Assembly: GCF_003589595.1 (NCBI RefSeq) | Contig: NW_020653200.1 | Span: 5,604,122 to 5,668,121 of the forward strand | Length of the DNA stretch: 64,000 nucleotides | From: Hyposmocoma kahamanoa | Taxonomy: Eukaryota; Arthropoda; Insecta; Lepidoptera; Cosmopterigidae | Direction: 5' to 3' | Made by a program: the position numbers and the translations under genes | Notes under the pieces: model-generated | The model's database searches: none | What the model saw: only the letters and a program-made list of their open reading frames with translations | What the model was told of the DNA's origin: nothing | Part shown: in pieces, positions 31,662-45,101 of the stretch | How positions within the stretch are numbered: the first letter of the stretch is position 1 | How the letters are laid out: each line of letters starts with the position of its first letter

Positions 31662-34281
31662 AACTACAAAACTTTAATTTATAATAATTAATTTTAAATA
31701 AAAAACTAAATGAACGAAACAGCCCCAAAACCTTTAGATGTCTTTGAGACACGATTCGCATACGTTATGAACTCGCTTATTCACATACCGTAGTTTGGTT
31801 TGTTGCAAGAATTATAATAATTTGAGCCATATTAACCCCACACGTTACCTCTGACTACTTGATTTCCATTAGTATGGGATTTCTGCGTAAATTTGCATAA
31901 TGAGCTGGCTGCTATTTCCCGAAGTTACAACAATACAATAAAGCGATAAAGTCGTTTTGTTTATAAATAGTCGAGAATGTGACTCCCTATTGCGTATTTT
32001 ATGTAGTAGGAGAAGTTCTAAGAAACTGTTCAAATGATTTTGTACCGTCCATGATCCATGTACAAATTGATTTTAGTGGTTAATAATTAAAAGATGATGA
32101 AGTATATAACTCAAAACTCACAGCATTTGCTAGTAGTACCCACATCAGTAACAAAAGTATTAAAACTAATAAATTAATTCATAACAGATTTTACATTAAT
32201 AAAATTTGTGTTCAACATTTCGCAAAGAACTGCCACACAGAGGACAATTGTAAATTCAATCTAGTAAGTTATGTAAATGTTATACAAGTGATCTTAACTG
32301 TGGTCCTCACGGAAAGTCCTTTATTAAGATTAATAATCTTACGTAAAACAATGCAAACTGATAAGCATCAGATAATAATGTTTAATTTCTGAGTTCCTGA
32401 CATCTGTAAATACTATTGTGTACAGCTAAAAGCGTCGCTTGCTTCTTTTGCATCTAATGGGAACAACGTAAATAAAAAAATTAATACGCGTTATTTGACA
32501 ATGCACAAAAACGATGCATTCTTTTCAATAAGTCATGATTCTAAAAACAATCTAAATGCAGACCATACAGGGCCTTTACCCTGAAATTACGTATTCTATA
32601 GGCGTGCGGTACAAGCGATCATGCGCGTGCGTCGAATTCCACGACAGTTACAGAGAACATTTTGTAACGCTGCACCTTCGTAAAGGTAATTGCGACAGTA
32701 TTAACACAACGGTATAAAGTCTAGTCGCAGTCAATGATTATCTACTAAAGACGCTATAGAACGTAGAATGTCAACCAATAGCTTTTCGTGGGAGCGTTCA
32801 TTTTATTGTAATATTATCAAAATTATGCTTTTGCAGTTTATCTGGTATGGTAAACAATACACAAACCAGAAGACTACAGCAATATTTGCGTTGGCATTGC
32901 ATTTAAATAAGATAAATTCTAGGTACTAATCGTAAAAGTTTTTGTATGGCTAGGTTTTACCTGTGTTAAGGAATAATTAAAACTACATCTGGTGCCATTC
33001 CTGGTGCATAGAGAATTTGCCAAATTCAGAAGTGTAGTATTTATTTTTCTTATGGTGAATGTGTGATGCATACAATCCAACGAAGACGCAAACAAATTCA
33101 TTTACGACAGATATCAATAACACAAACAGTGTATAAGCTGACAATAATCAAGTCTTTTTTTATGGTCAGCATGCCAGATCTTGGTTCAATAACAAATATG
33201 CAAGGATTCTTTAATTCATAATTGGATCGGATGCGGACGTGGCCTTTCACAAAGAGAAGCCGGTTGTCCAAACGGCTCCTCGGCGGATGCAAAGTCGCTG
33301 AGAAAGCGGCTTGTATCGATACTTACCTAGTATCTCCATATCTATAACTAAGTATTGCAATTAAGTTGAAATGAGATAAACGTGATTAATTTCGGTAAAG
33401 TGAGAATTTTTCCGCAAATTTTATTGAACACTAAACTCAATAAAATTGTCATTTAATACAAATAATTCAATTCGCAGTAATGTCATGGCTTTGATAACTT
33501 ATGCTTAATCCTAAATGATTTTTTAGTACAAAACAATACTATAAAATAAAATGAATTATTTCAATATTCAAATTTACCAAAAGTATTTTTATAATAAAAA
33601 ATAAAGGCTATGTGTTATTAAGACGTTTCGCTTCACCTCTCATCACTTGCATAGGCCGGGTTGCGTGCGCGCTGCTAGTCTCGCGAGATTATAGTGCGTT
33701 GGCACAGGACATGAATGAAAGTGCACGATGCAGCATTTATTAGACTCCGAGGAAGTTACGAGCGTCGTAAGTACGTTTAAACGGATATCCGCACTCGCTG
33801 CTAGAGCTGAGATGCGAGAAAATTGATTCATAGCAATGGAGATTGAGTAATGTCCACTTGCACTAAGCTTATGTACGTCTTAAACCAATACTTAAATTAA
33901 GAAGACACTCTTAACACACTGCATTACTTCTTAAGTTTAGTGCATGTGGACACAAGTATTGCACATTTACCGATTACCGCAGGACTGTCAGATGGCAAGC
34001 CAAGCAAACCTTTTAGCAAAGATATTACAATAACATTGTCTTAGTTTAGTTTTAGTAGATTACCCTGTAATTTACTTTGGAAGTTATTCAATGAAACTTG
34101 TCAATACATTCGCAGAAAGCATATTTATTTCGCTAAATATATGTATGCTATACTCGCTTCGCGTACAAAGTAGTCTTGCACAAATTAGATTTGGGAAAAA
34201 TGAACAATACATGAAACGTTAATGCACGCCTATGGTGTGGAAAAAGAGTTCAATTTATTCCGACGACACATTGATGATTTA
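31662..34281. other. no gene seen
   Basis: About 2.6 kb of AT-rich DNA with only chance frames. A CpG-richer patch at about 33650-33700 has no splice-supported frame. Confidence 0.4.
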
Positions 34282-34362
34282 CTGGACAAAAACGCGCGCT
34301 GAAAATGGCCGCGCAAGATGGCGCGAACCTTTCCCACGCATGCGCTGTGAGAAGCTGGGAGC
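34282..34362. promoter_or_regulatory. CpG-rich cluster of YY1-like and NRF-1-like motifs
   Basis: Within about 80 bp: GAAAATGGCCGCG, CAAGATGGCGCG (34314-34325) and CACGCATGCGCTG (around 34335-34347). AAGATGGCGC matches the core bound by YY1/Pho-type factors, and GCATGCGC the palindromic core of NRF-1/Ewg sites. In animals both cluster at housekeeping promoters. No adjacent exon was recognised, so it may be a promoter, an enhancer or a repeat. Confidence 0.35.
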
Positions 34363-34625
34363 CCTACGCGTACATGTGCCGCACATCTTGTATCTGTTTA
34401 CGCGGGAAATTTCTGATATATTTTTTTTATAATTTTAAGTATCAAAAGCATATGTTACATACATAACTAACTAACAATCTAACTGGTAGTAAATAAACAA
34501 ATATGATGCATGTTTTATTTGTTTTTGCTACACATCATCTGTTAATTTTGACATAAAATTATCGGCCTAGATGTGGAATTTGTCAAGTGTATAAACTGAG
34601 TCAATGTGTTTTAGATAGTTTGTTT

Positions 34626-34736
34626 TACAGCCTTGCAGCTTGAGCTTTGGACTTTGGATCGCCTTAGCGTAATTTGCATTGAGTTGAACGTAATGTCATA
34701 TCATAGTGTCATGCATGACGTGCTCTTGACCCTACA
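34626..34736 (-). mobile_element. MITE, GGGTCAAGAGCACGTC family, copy 1
   Basis: Read on the minus strand it starts TGTAGGGTCAAGAGCACGTC and ends CTCAAGCTGCAAGGCTGTA, matching the layout and length of 39520-39635. The far arm is degenerate. Confidence 0.55.
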
Positions 34737-36431
34737 CAGAAGCCTTTCATCTGTATTAGTTGAAAAGGGACAGAGATTTTTTTAGATCTGTCCAAGTTAC
34801 AAGTATGATCTTTATGCGTAAAGATATGAATAGCAACTCCTTGACGTACTATATTTCCTGAAGATACAACTTACATTTCTATTAAAACTCAGAGTGAACA
34901 TGCATCTTTTAGATATGCCATCCTCGTCCACGTCTGCACTATCATCAGGTAAGATTATGACAAACGTAAGTAATAAAAAATATACTAAGGGAGCATTCAC
35001 GGAAAAAAGTATCGACATAGCGCGATTCCAAGTAGCGAGAACAGGTTAGGAGTAACGGTGCGGTTCGTCGGCCGCCGCTGTCCTGTCCAGCCAGATGGCC
35101 ACATAGGTTAACGAGACGCTAACGCCAGACTCTATGGCCATTACAAAATTATTTGCATTTCATAAACAAAATATGGCATAATAAACGAGTATCTTCACGT
35201 CCTAATGCGTAGAAAAGTAAAATTTGCATGCCTACAATAAACTTTTTATGGATATTGTCAATATGTACCTAGTGTTAATATAGACATACAATATTTATAT
35301 ATATATACGTAAGTATTAGGTAATATACCTAGAAAAGAATTTCCTTGTTGCAACTAAAACACAAGAAACTTCAAATTGTACATAATAACCATTTGCGATT
35401 AAGCGTGGGACACAAAAGCTGGCATACTTACATAATTTAAAAAAAATCTTTCTTGCGTTAAGTTACATGAGCGGATACTCGTTAATGGAAAAAAGCGTTC
35501 TATAGCGTTTAAGAGCAAAATATAATCGAAACTAAAAAAAATACACACGTGGTAACCCGCATGCTGTAAACGCCATGATTTAATCATGCATCTGGGTTTC
35601 TGGGCGGGCCTGTATACAACTAAAACATAAAGCAATGTGACTACTCGATACGCTTAAGTGAAAACACAGCTCTTCAATTTGACCGTCTATGCTTGAGGCG
35701 TTTGGCATCCAAGAAGCTGCTTAAATTTATCTAACTGAATTAAAGAGGTAGCCTGGCTGAGCTGCTCATGTGTAATGCTAGTCGTTCTCAAATCGGTAAG
35801 GTTATGATATTAGGTCAGTTCCAATTGACCCTATGCAGCTGGCGTTCGGAACAAACCGTTTTCAAGTGTCTCATAATAAATACTTGCGTTTAAGACAGAC
35901 AACATGAGAATAATTTATTCGATAAATTTAACAATTCTAAATATATATATAATGTTTAACCATTCTATCATTTCCTGGAGTTGCTGAATCGATGAATTTC
36001 TTAACACAAACTAAATTGTGTTTCTAAAACAGTTGAACAAACAATTATAATGTATCTTAATCTATATTATGTTCATAATGTTCTTAAAATACGCAAAACA
36101 AATTCGTTATGTACATTATTTACAATATATATGTTCACTTCTTTGATAATATTCTCTCATAACAATAACGCACTGGTCACATTCGTATAAGTACGTGCCG
36201 ATGTTTTTGAATCATCATCGGTAAAATGACGTCACCGGATGCTGAATTGCTCCATCTTTTCGTTTAATAAATGCACTCTTGATTTATTTGCCAACAACCA
36301 GTTTATACTAGTAACCTTTTATCGATCTGATGAAAACCTGATGACGATGTCGTTGTGTACTTAAAAATTCGAGGAACAGATGATACTTCTTAAGGTGCCA
36401 TTATGAGTCATTCCACCCATTATAGTACAAG
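34737..36431. other. no gene seen
   Basis: AT-rich with a CpG-rich patch at about 35050-35130 (CGTCGGCCGCCGCTGTCC). CATCAGGTAAGATTATG at about 34943 resembles the common retroposed 3' end at 4258 rather than a splice donor. Confidence 0.4.
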
Positions 36432-36469
36432 ATCTTCCATAAGACTTTGGAGTCAGTCTTATGGAAGAT
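36432..36469. repeat. perfect 15-bp hairpin
   Basis: ATCTTCCATAAGACT (36432-36446) and its exact reverse complement (36455-36469), loop TTGGAGTC. Confidence 0.85.
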
Positions 36470-36659
36470 TTGAGGCCGATAATATAAGTCCTCATGTCTC
36501 CTTGAAACAACGAAATATCAGTTGGGGAAATGGTATTTCTTTACTATGCACTTTATAATAAAGTGACAAATACAAGAGCGGCCAAAAAGTAATTTATTTT
36601 GACTATTTCCAATTTAAACTAACTACCACAGCCACTATTGTAACGTATTCGCTGTTAGT

Positions 36660-36836
36660 TCTTTTTTTTAATTAGCGACCTTTTAAAATTAGTTTATTAA
36701 TTACTTTTTTTTAAATTAGTGCCTAACTGTACTTCTTTAAACAGATTTATGTCCCTTTCTAACAAATACAGGGATATTGAAGAAAAGTAGCCGTAGTTGT
36801 CTTTTATTTCATACTCAGGTAGATTACTTTTCAGCC
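36660..36836 (-). repeat. dispersed repeat shared with 50574-50720
   Basis: On the minus strand GGCTGAAAAGTAATCTACCT, GAGTATGAAATAA, GCTACTTTTCTTCA and TATTTGTTAGAAAGGG correspond to the plus strand at 50574-50720. Non-coding, family unknown. Confidence 0.5.
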
Positions 36837-39077
36837 GCCACACATATGTAAATAAAAAAACACGACAGAACAATTAGATTGAATGATCTGCTGACGACCA
36901 CCAGATATAGCAAAAATATTTAAAAATTTAAAGGTAATTAATATCTACAAAACGTTCGGCCATGTTTACAGCAAGTGTGTATAAATTAATAGATTTCGTA
37001 ATCTTGTTAACAAGTTCCTAATATTCATTATATATTCGGACATTTTGGATGCAGAGAAAAATTATATTTCTGTTAAAGTTGTTAGTTTTCATGAGTACCT
37101 CACCCAACTGTGATATGGTACGACCTCCATGTTATAGGTACATTATATAATAAGGTAAGTACTTTGTAGTCCATAGAAAACCACTTAAGGTTCCCATTTG
37201 AAATAGATCGAAAGCTGAAACCGTCACTTGTCTCTAGTCTAGCGACGCACAAAAAATATAAACAAAAAAATTGTGAAGTTGGAGCCGTGAGGCCATCTCG
37301 TGGGGAGTCGCGCGAGCGTGACCGTAAAATGAGGCCGCGTGCAAACTGCGTCACTGATTATTGAACTTGCGGATTCAGCTGATGTCTTCACGCCAAACCT
37401 TAAACACTTATGAGACTTATTTCACAAATGTCAAAGATTAGGACATTCTCTACTTGGCAATAACCAATGATTTTATCTATTGAGCAATAAATACCATTGT
37501 AATCACAAGATAATAACGAAATTAAGTTTAATTTCTTACGAAGATGTCAAATTAAATAATTCCTGTTATGTTTTTGTAGCTGAATCTTGTGGCTGCGCCA
37601 TGTTATTATAACAGCTAAACAAATGTAAGCGTGGTTGTTGTGTATAAACGTAAACAATAATTAAGCATCTACATACTTACATCATTTAAAATACAGAGCC
37701 ATATGTCTGTCGTCGTTCATTTTTATAAAGGCCTCGCGTCCACATCATAGAAGGTATAAAAATAAAAAATAAATTTACGCAACTAACAATGTTGAGCTCT
37801 ATTGATTGTATTAATCTAACGTTTAGACTGAAGCGTGAAGGGAAATGATAATCAAATTTAACTATTAAATCTTTCACGTTGCATGCGGGAAAAAATATCT
37901 CCCGGATTGCTGACGGATTTGCTAATAGGATTTAGGATTTATTTGCCAGCGCAAGACGAACACAAAGGCGAAGACAGTGTATGTATTTAATTTTATTCAA
38001 GACTGTTGCACAAAAATTAACGTAAAGACGAGACGTTCATTAATTCAATTGAAAGAAAAAGAATATTATTAAGTAACTTGAACAATTTTACCACACAGTC
38101 GGGAATAAAATGATCACGTGTAGAAGAAGATAAACACAGTCAACCAGGCTAAAGTCGTCCAGGTATCGCGCAGTATAAGATGACAGTAGCACTCACGGTA
38201 GAGTGACCCCGCTATGGCAGAAATATTATCAATAGTAACGCTCGATGATTTCAACTAGGTAACTACACAAGCAAGGGAAGCTACGCCTGTTATTACATCA
38301 AGTTAGTGATGTTTAAATGGCACTAATGGTAGAAACAGCAGAGACATTGGTTTTGTAATACAAAAGACTTAAATAATCGTCAGTTTTACTGCCGCATGTA
38401 GCAAAGTACGTGAGAGTTTTGATGCATATAATTTTTACGTTAATGATTTACATGTGTTCAATTTTTAAGTTTTCAACTGTGTCTGTACGCAGTTTAGCTG
38501 TCTAAATCTACGGGATTTCTCTCGTGGTAAGCTAAATATTATAAGCAAAATGACATTGTAATCGTGGGGCAGCACTTGTAGAAAAAATGTTATTAGCTCT
38601 ATTGTTTGGGTTGTTCTGTCATCCATCAGAGATCTTTTGCAGTATCGCTCGTGCGAATGTTGGTCATGGCGGCTACAAGTGGCCTCACTTTGTTCTTCTT
38701 AATCATTAACTTCATTCAAACCTGTGACAACACGCGAGCACTTAGACGTTTCTTTTAATTTGGCTTAATTCGCTTTAAAACGTAAATCAACTTTAGGTAT
38801 CTTAACAGTCACCATTATGATGTATTAGCTCGCATTAGCTGTTAATTTTTTATATTGCTTAATGACAGCCTGGTGTTGTGGGCTTACGTTATGTTACTTG
38901 TTTTTAAAATGACGTGACGTATGAAACGCGAGTAGCGCTCGAAAACGATTACTTGCTTAAATGTAATTTCGCAATAGTAGATACTTTTTTAAAACGCGAG
39001 TGTGAAATGGATACCTATAGCAGTAGACATTGCATAACCACATAATTGATTGACGTTAGGATTATAGGATTCATATC
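36837..39077. other. no gene seen
   Basis: AT-rich. A CpG-rich phrase near 37280-37350 and short frames without recognisable domains. No exon supported. Confidence 0.4.
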
Positions 39078-39232
39078 ATGGCACGCAGCATCGAGCTCGA
39101 GGAGGAGGCAGCTACGCTTGGCTGGCCAGACGTCACGGGCTGCCGAACCCCCCTCCTCAAAACTTGCCTTCGGGCCACTTCGACTCAGTTCGACAAACTT
39201 CGGCTTCATCCCATTCCCGAGCCAATTTCTAG
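39078..39232 (+). other. exon-like open frame ending at a splice donor, or a GC-rich repeat
   Basis: GC-rich stretch open from ATG at 39078 (MARSIELEEEAATLGWPDVTG and onward, 51 codons) to TTTCTAG followed by GTGAGC at 39233, a good donor. No family was recognised. The opposite strand is open too (SFEEGGSAARDVWPAKRSCL), and I have a vague memory of similar peptides recurring in lepidopteran predictions, which would make it a dispersed repeat. Either reading is weak. Confidence 0.25.
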
Positions 39233-39519
39233 GTGAGCAGTGACTCAACTAATTACAACATCTACTGGTGTAATGAGTAATGATATCATGTTTTCTTATA
39301 TGATTCGGTATATGATTATGCATTTGAACATTAACCCTCGAAACCAATTACCTACTTCATTTAGTCAAGATGTTAAGATTGTGTTGTGCAATCATTGGGA
39401 CATGTTTATTTTTTTATTTGGCCCTGTTGATCTACTTCCCCTGGTTGTTAAAATGAATAATATATTAAAAATGTAGACAATGGTCAGTGCGGCAGCGCTC
39501 ATGTCATTACATCATATGG
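39233..39519. other. no gene seen
   Basis: Short AT-rich spacer before the MITE at 39520. Confidence 0.4.
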
Positions 39520-39635
39520 TACAGGGTCAAGAGCACGTCAAGCTTGATACTTAAGATTTAAATCCAACTCTATGACGCTTACGATAACAACGGTCCAAAA
39601 TACAAAGTGTCAAGCTCGACATGCTCTTGACTGTA
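39520..39635 (+). mobile_element. MITE, GGGTCAAGAGCACGTC family, copy 2
   Basis: Left arm TACAGGGTCAAGAGCACGTC AAGCTTGATACTT and right arm, reversed, TACAGTCAAGAGCATGTCGA GCTTGACACTT, about 32 bp each with several mismatches. 116 bp in total, non-coding. Confidence 0.7.
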
Positions 39636-42285
39636 CAATGTAAGTGTCCAAAAACGTGTGTGAAAAGATATTACCGTGACCGCCTACAAGTTGGAAAATA
39701 AAATGTATTTGCTGGGAATGTTAAACCTAACAAATAACTTGGTGTAAATAATAATTTTTATTACGATATGACCACGTAAAAAATTATAGATAGAAATCAC
39801 TTAATTAACAACCACCTTATCATTATCAATGACAATGAACAATCTCGAAGAAAAAAATAATTGCTAGCCTTATGAGACATAGAGTCAAATAATTGTAAGC
39901 ATAAATAGTTTAAGCTGAATATTCAAATTCCAACATGTATGTACTTATAGAAGTCATAGTTTAGTTTCTAATTTAAGTGGAACACAGTTTAGCATAGGTG
40001 GCGGTTTGCGCAAAGCATATTTTGACTCGCTGCTTGTTGTAGTATACAAGGGCGAAGACAATTGCCGCTTGCGCAACTCTTGTAAACTTAGTATATGCAT
40101 GCGTACCTACTAGTAATGTGACAATTATTACAAAACTGGAATATTCATACGAGCTCTTTTAAAATATTATTTTTATATATATTATAGTGTAAGTAGAATT
40201 TTAGAGATTATTTGTAGAGTACGTAACGGAGTAGACGTTTATGGAACGGCATTTCTCAGGATCATTAATTTGATTTAACATTCTTTCCTACATTTATTTT
40301 TACAAAAACTGGCTTACACTACTTGGCTTAGTTTGTTCAAAAATTGTATTCCAAACTATGGTAAACTTAAACAACACGTTACAAATCATTGTGTTACTCT
40401 TTCAACAACCAATATGTAGATAAAGTAAAATTAATTTATTACCGAAAAGGTTTTCTTTGTTTAGAAACAAATGATACACATTTTTTATTTTATTTCAATC
40501 CAGTCGACGCCGGCGCTTGTCCATACTGGGTAAAGTAGATACGTGGTCAATGGCATTGTTCTCAAGTTACATCGACTCATTAATAAAAAAAATCATAATT
40601 TAAAAAAACCACACTAATTTGCAGGCAACCGGTATAGGTAGGTAATTTTTTTGAAGTAAGTGTATACCTAACTAAATAATTAATACTAAATAATTAATAA
40701 TGATAGAAATATATAAACAAATAAATGTAGGCACAAAAAATTCGACAATTGTTAATTTCTAAATGGTCTCTCATACACTGCTAATAGAATTACGTAAGTT
40801 GTAAAGCGCCACGTCTTAAAATTGTATACTTCTTCAAAATATGAGTAGGAAATCAACTGCTAAGTGTTAAACGTAACTTAAGAAGAACTGCTTACAATAC
40901 ATACATATAAATAGTGTACATTTATACTCATAGATATATACATAAATGTGTAGGTAAGTACGCAGTGATTTTTATGTCTGTGACACCAATAACTACGTGT
41001 TAGTTGTGCCGTGAAGCGATTGACTTTGTTTTTCTGACCCTATTTGAATAATTTTGGGTGGAATGTGGGGTTGGTCCAGAGAAACCATTGTTCTACTTGA
41101 GATCAAACAGGAATCTATAGTGGCTTCGTCTTGTATGCTTGTCAAATAGTACACAATGGGATCGGTACTTCTAAGTCGCCTGTTTAGACTGCTCTTACAT
41201 TTTTATGAATAATTTTTAACATCTTACTTATATTTTTAGGCCCAAGCACTTATTTGCCATATATACTTTCCAATATATTGTTTAGCTTTTATCAAAGTCA
41301 ATAAAAAGCAAAATCATACTGACAATGGCAATATTTTGAATTTCAGTTTGGTTTGTTTCGTGTCATCGTTTTGGTGAAACTGAATGAATGAATGATGCTT
41401 TCTTTCCACATCCCCTTCTGAGTTTATGTTTGCTGATATCCAACTGCCCACTTCGCCGAAATCAATCGTCCGATGTTCCAGGCGACATCATCCTGCACGC
41501 GTCCAACGAGAACTTAAATTTAAAGATATTTTTAATATTAAATTATATACAGGGTTTCCTAGCTAAATGTTTACATTTGTGGTTAGCAAAATGCAGATTA
41601 TCTAATCTGCAATCAATACTGCATATGAGTCAAAAGGCTTCTTGACAATAGTCAAGAATCGAATACATAGAAGAGAACCAATCGGCCACTGAAATACGAA
41701 AACCCGTTTTCGACCTGAGTGTCAATCCTAAATCTGGAAAGCCTAAATATCTCCTCTGTCTACACAGAAAACCCACGGCCGGTAGTAAAATACTATAAAT
41801 ACCTACTAAGAAAACTAACTAGTGATTTCAACAATACGAGTACTTTCAAAAACTCCTATTTGGAATAAAACAACTGAATTCAAATTAAATATTTATAGAA
41901 TTATACGAAATAAATGTATTTTAATAACGTTAACGAATTATTTTGTGCCGGCTCAGAGACATTCCAACAATGTACAAAGTCTACAAAAATAAGTGCGTAA
42001 TATTCATTAACTTAACATAAAATTATTAACAATTGGGAACAACGACTTTCATTGAGTTTAATGTAAGTATATCTACCATTACCTACTTTAAAAATAGTTA
42101 TTTATTTTGACTTGTAACGCACATTTTTTTAAGTAAATATATTTTTAACGTGTGTAGAATTAGGTTACGTAAATTTTTAAGATTCTTGTCAAGGTGCATA
42201 AAGTTCTAACAAATACTTTCAGCAACTTTAAAAATTAAATGTAGACACTTAGACAATTAAAACATAAAATTGTCTATTGTCATAT
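39636..42285. other. no gene seen
   Basis: About 2.6 kb of AT-rich DNA, short chance frames only. The frame 41388-41645 has no recognisable domain. Confidence 0.4.
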
Positions 42286-42540
42286 CGAGTTCTTAGGTTT
42301 TCGTGATTGTGACACATAGGAAATGAATCTATTTTTTCGGATCTAAATCGCGTACATTTGTTTTTTTAAAGAAAGCAACGCGGACCCTTTACATATCCCA
42401 TGGTCACGTCGTAGTCACACGCTTACCGGGTAGTCACCCGTAACCATGGGACCTGTAACGGCCCGAAACGTAAATAATTGGTTTGTTTAAAAAACAAATA
42501 TACGCGATTGAGATGCGAAAAAATAGTTTCATTTGCTATG
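42286..42540. mobile_element. palindromic pair of Penelope-type terminal arms
   Basis: Left arm starts CGAGTTCTTAGGTTTTCGTG, continues ACACATAGGAAATGAATC and GATCTAAATCGCGTACATTT, and reaches the GGACCCTTTACATATCCCAT block. Right arm contains CCATGGGACCTGTAACGGCC, CGAAACGTAAATAATTGG and AAAACAAATATACGCGATTG, ending TTTCATTTGCTATG. The arms are inverted copies about 100 bp each with a short centre (GTCGTAGTCACACGCTTACC). No coding sequence remains. Same family as 6955-7096 and 18994-19843. Confidence 0.75.
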
Positions 42541-43826
42541 ACTACTGCCATCTTGTTCTTGCGTAGCAAACAATATTTCTTTGTAGGGTTTTTTCTTTTT
42601 ATCTGTAAAATGTCAGTACATTATAGCCCGTATTGTACTAATAGCAATTAGATTATGAGACTCATATGGAAACTGTGCCGTGTGAGTGTGATCAGATCAC
42701 GTACGACGAGTATTATGTGTGTAATAACTTTGGCATGTCGCGTACTGTACTCGTGTAGCGTCATGTATTCGTGGTGTCAGTTACAATTACATTATGTGTA
42801 CTTATTTGAAGAATAAATAGTTGCAAGAGAGGAACATGTTGTAACTTCTTGGAGAACAATATTCTTTGATATTGAATGTACTGGTTTTGTATTAACTATA
42901 TGGCTTTAAAAGACACACGCAACCAACTAAGGAATATACATATAACATATGGCGCACTCATTTTGTAGGTATAGGTTATTTTAATATGTTTTTACTACTA
43001 TTGTATGTAATCATGATACGATCGTCATACAATTATATTGATACAGCTATAAGCGATGTGGAACATCTCTTGTGAACTAATTCGTGCGTACAAGTGCACA
43101 TTACCACAAACCAGTGAAAAAAAAATGTGTTTCACAATTTTACTGATCTGTGGCGAGTACGATTTTTTTTAATATTTAGCCGATAGCCATTTCTCTGGAA
43201 ATGGGATCAACGGTATCCAGTACCTACCGTGTATCAGTTAACACGCATCTTTCCCAGGGCCGTATCAATTAAGCTATAAAATTCCGTTCACCCACTGGCC
43301 CGCTTTGTATCTACCGCATTCTGTAAACAGTCGCTAATTGTTTAAAAATTCCGAAATTCGAAACATATCCCAATCATGTAATTCTATTGCGTATGTACAT
43401 TACCAAATTGTCTTTGTGATAACCGACGGGATATCCCGAGTGTTGGAGAGTCATTTAATGTTGTGATCTTTTGGTTTAATTTGCCTTATTAATCTATTAT
43501 GAAATAATTTTCTTTAGTATTAAATAATTGTATACTACCTGTTTATTAGACTCCCGATTATAGATTAGCGGTAGAGTTATAGCGGTTGTCATACAAACTA
43601 GTACATACTACGTTATTGTATCTCACTCCGTTATCACTACAAATCTGTTAGGAGAGGACACACTTTTTAAAGTGCATAACTTGTCATAATAATATGCAAC
43701 AATCATACTGCGCACCCATGCTGTGAATATCCAATTTCAAATTTCAAAGAGATAAGCACAGATAGATTAAAAACAATGCGCACTAAACATAGCATGCCCT
43801 TACGAAAAACAGTTTTAAATAATTTA
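42541..43826. other. no gene seen
   Basis: AT-rich sequence without a recognised element. Confidence 0.4.
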
Positions 43827-43859
43827 TTGTTTTTATACGTATGTTACGTATAAAAACAA
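43827..43859. repeat. perfect 15-bp hairpin
   Basis: TTGTTTTTATACGTA and its exact reverse complement with the 3-base loop TGT. The adjacent TATACGTATATACGTATGTG suggests slippage-prone simple sequence. Confidence 0.8.
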
Positions 43860-45101
43860 AACAAATGTATACGTATATACGTATGTGTCTTGTCTTATAA
43901 ACTTTCTAACGACTTGGACACGTGACAATCGAAAATGTGCAGAAGTTATTTCAAAAAGTACGTTCATTCCACTTCAAATCATAATCGCGCGATAACGTAC
44001 TCGTGACTTTAAGAATTATATGACTGCATGAATTAAAAACAATATGAAAGTGCTCTTCACCGGTCATACGTATTTTTTTTGAACGAAGTACACTCATGTG
44101 TAACTTCAAATGTTTCGATTTTGTTCAAAACGTAACCGTGTTCGTTTCCCAGCCGATAGCATCAGCAACGGTAGTATTTATCGAGACAATGAGCGAGGTA
44201 AGGGTAAAAACTTCCTCCCACATAACCCGACAGGTAATGGAGAAAATTATTATGGAAAATAAACACGCTGTTCCCTGACGTTATTAGTCTATAAATGTAA
44301 AGTTATTTTGGAAAAGTATTTTTAGAAAAAGTGGTTTGATATATATACTTCTATTACTATAGAATTCAAAACCGAGTAGAATTTGAAGAAGAAGAAACCG
44401 ATTTTGTTTTGTTGTGCACGTAAACTCGTTACTGTAATTATTGTGTCCTGCATTTTGGTCTATAGGAAGAAATTTCTTACAGAAATAAGCAGTACCTTTT
44501 ATTTGTGTTTTCCGTTTTACTAAATGTGACTTGTGTTTTCCTGTGCAATAAATAATTAAAGTAATAAATAAATAGAAATAGACAATAGGTTAAAATATGT
44601 TTGAAATATTGAAATAACAGACCAATATACGACAGGCGAGAAAACCTCACCCTGTTTAAGCATTTGCATAAATCATACAAAACAAATCTTCCATGTGACA
44701 ATGCCATAACATGCTCAAATAGTAACGAAGACAAAGCGACGCGCGTACGTCTCCAAGGGCATTTTCATTTAATTTTCGGAAATAGTTAAGAGCTGAAAGG
44801 TTCCAGATAACATTATAATAACTTCATTGTTTGTACGACATACCACAAGGCACTTTGCAGTTTGGTCACCTAGTACTTCGCAGCAGAACATATCTACTGC
44901 TGATTTTTACGTTTCATGCTAATCTGTTATAGCTGTTTCTATGAACTTGCATCAGTTATCATTGGTTCCCTATACTCAGTATATAATTTCATTGTGGCTT
45001 AATTAAAAGGCCTAATTAATACTACGCCCTGCACAGGATCCATTATTTGACAATCTGTGATAATTTGTAATCTATAATTTATTTTGACGAAAACACAAGT
45101 A
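43860..45101. other. no gene seen
   Basis: AT-rich. The frame at 44096-44278 has no recognisable domain. Confidence 0.4.
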
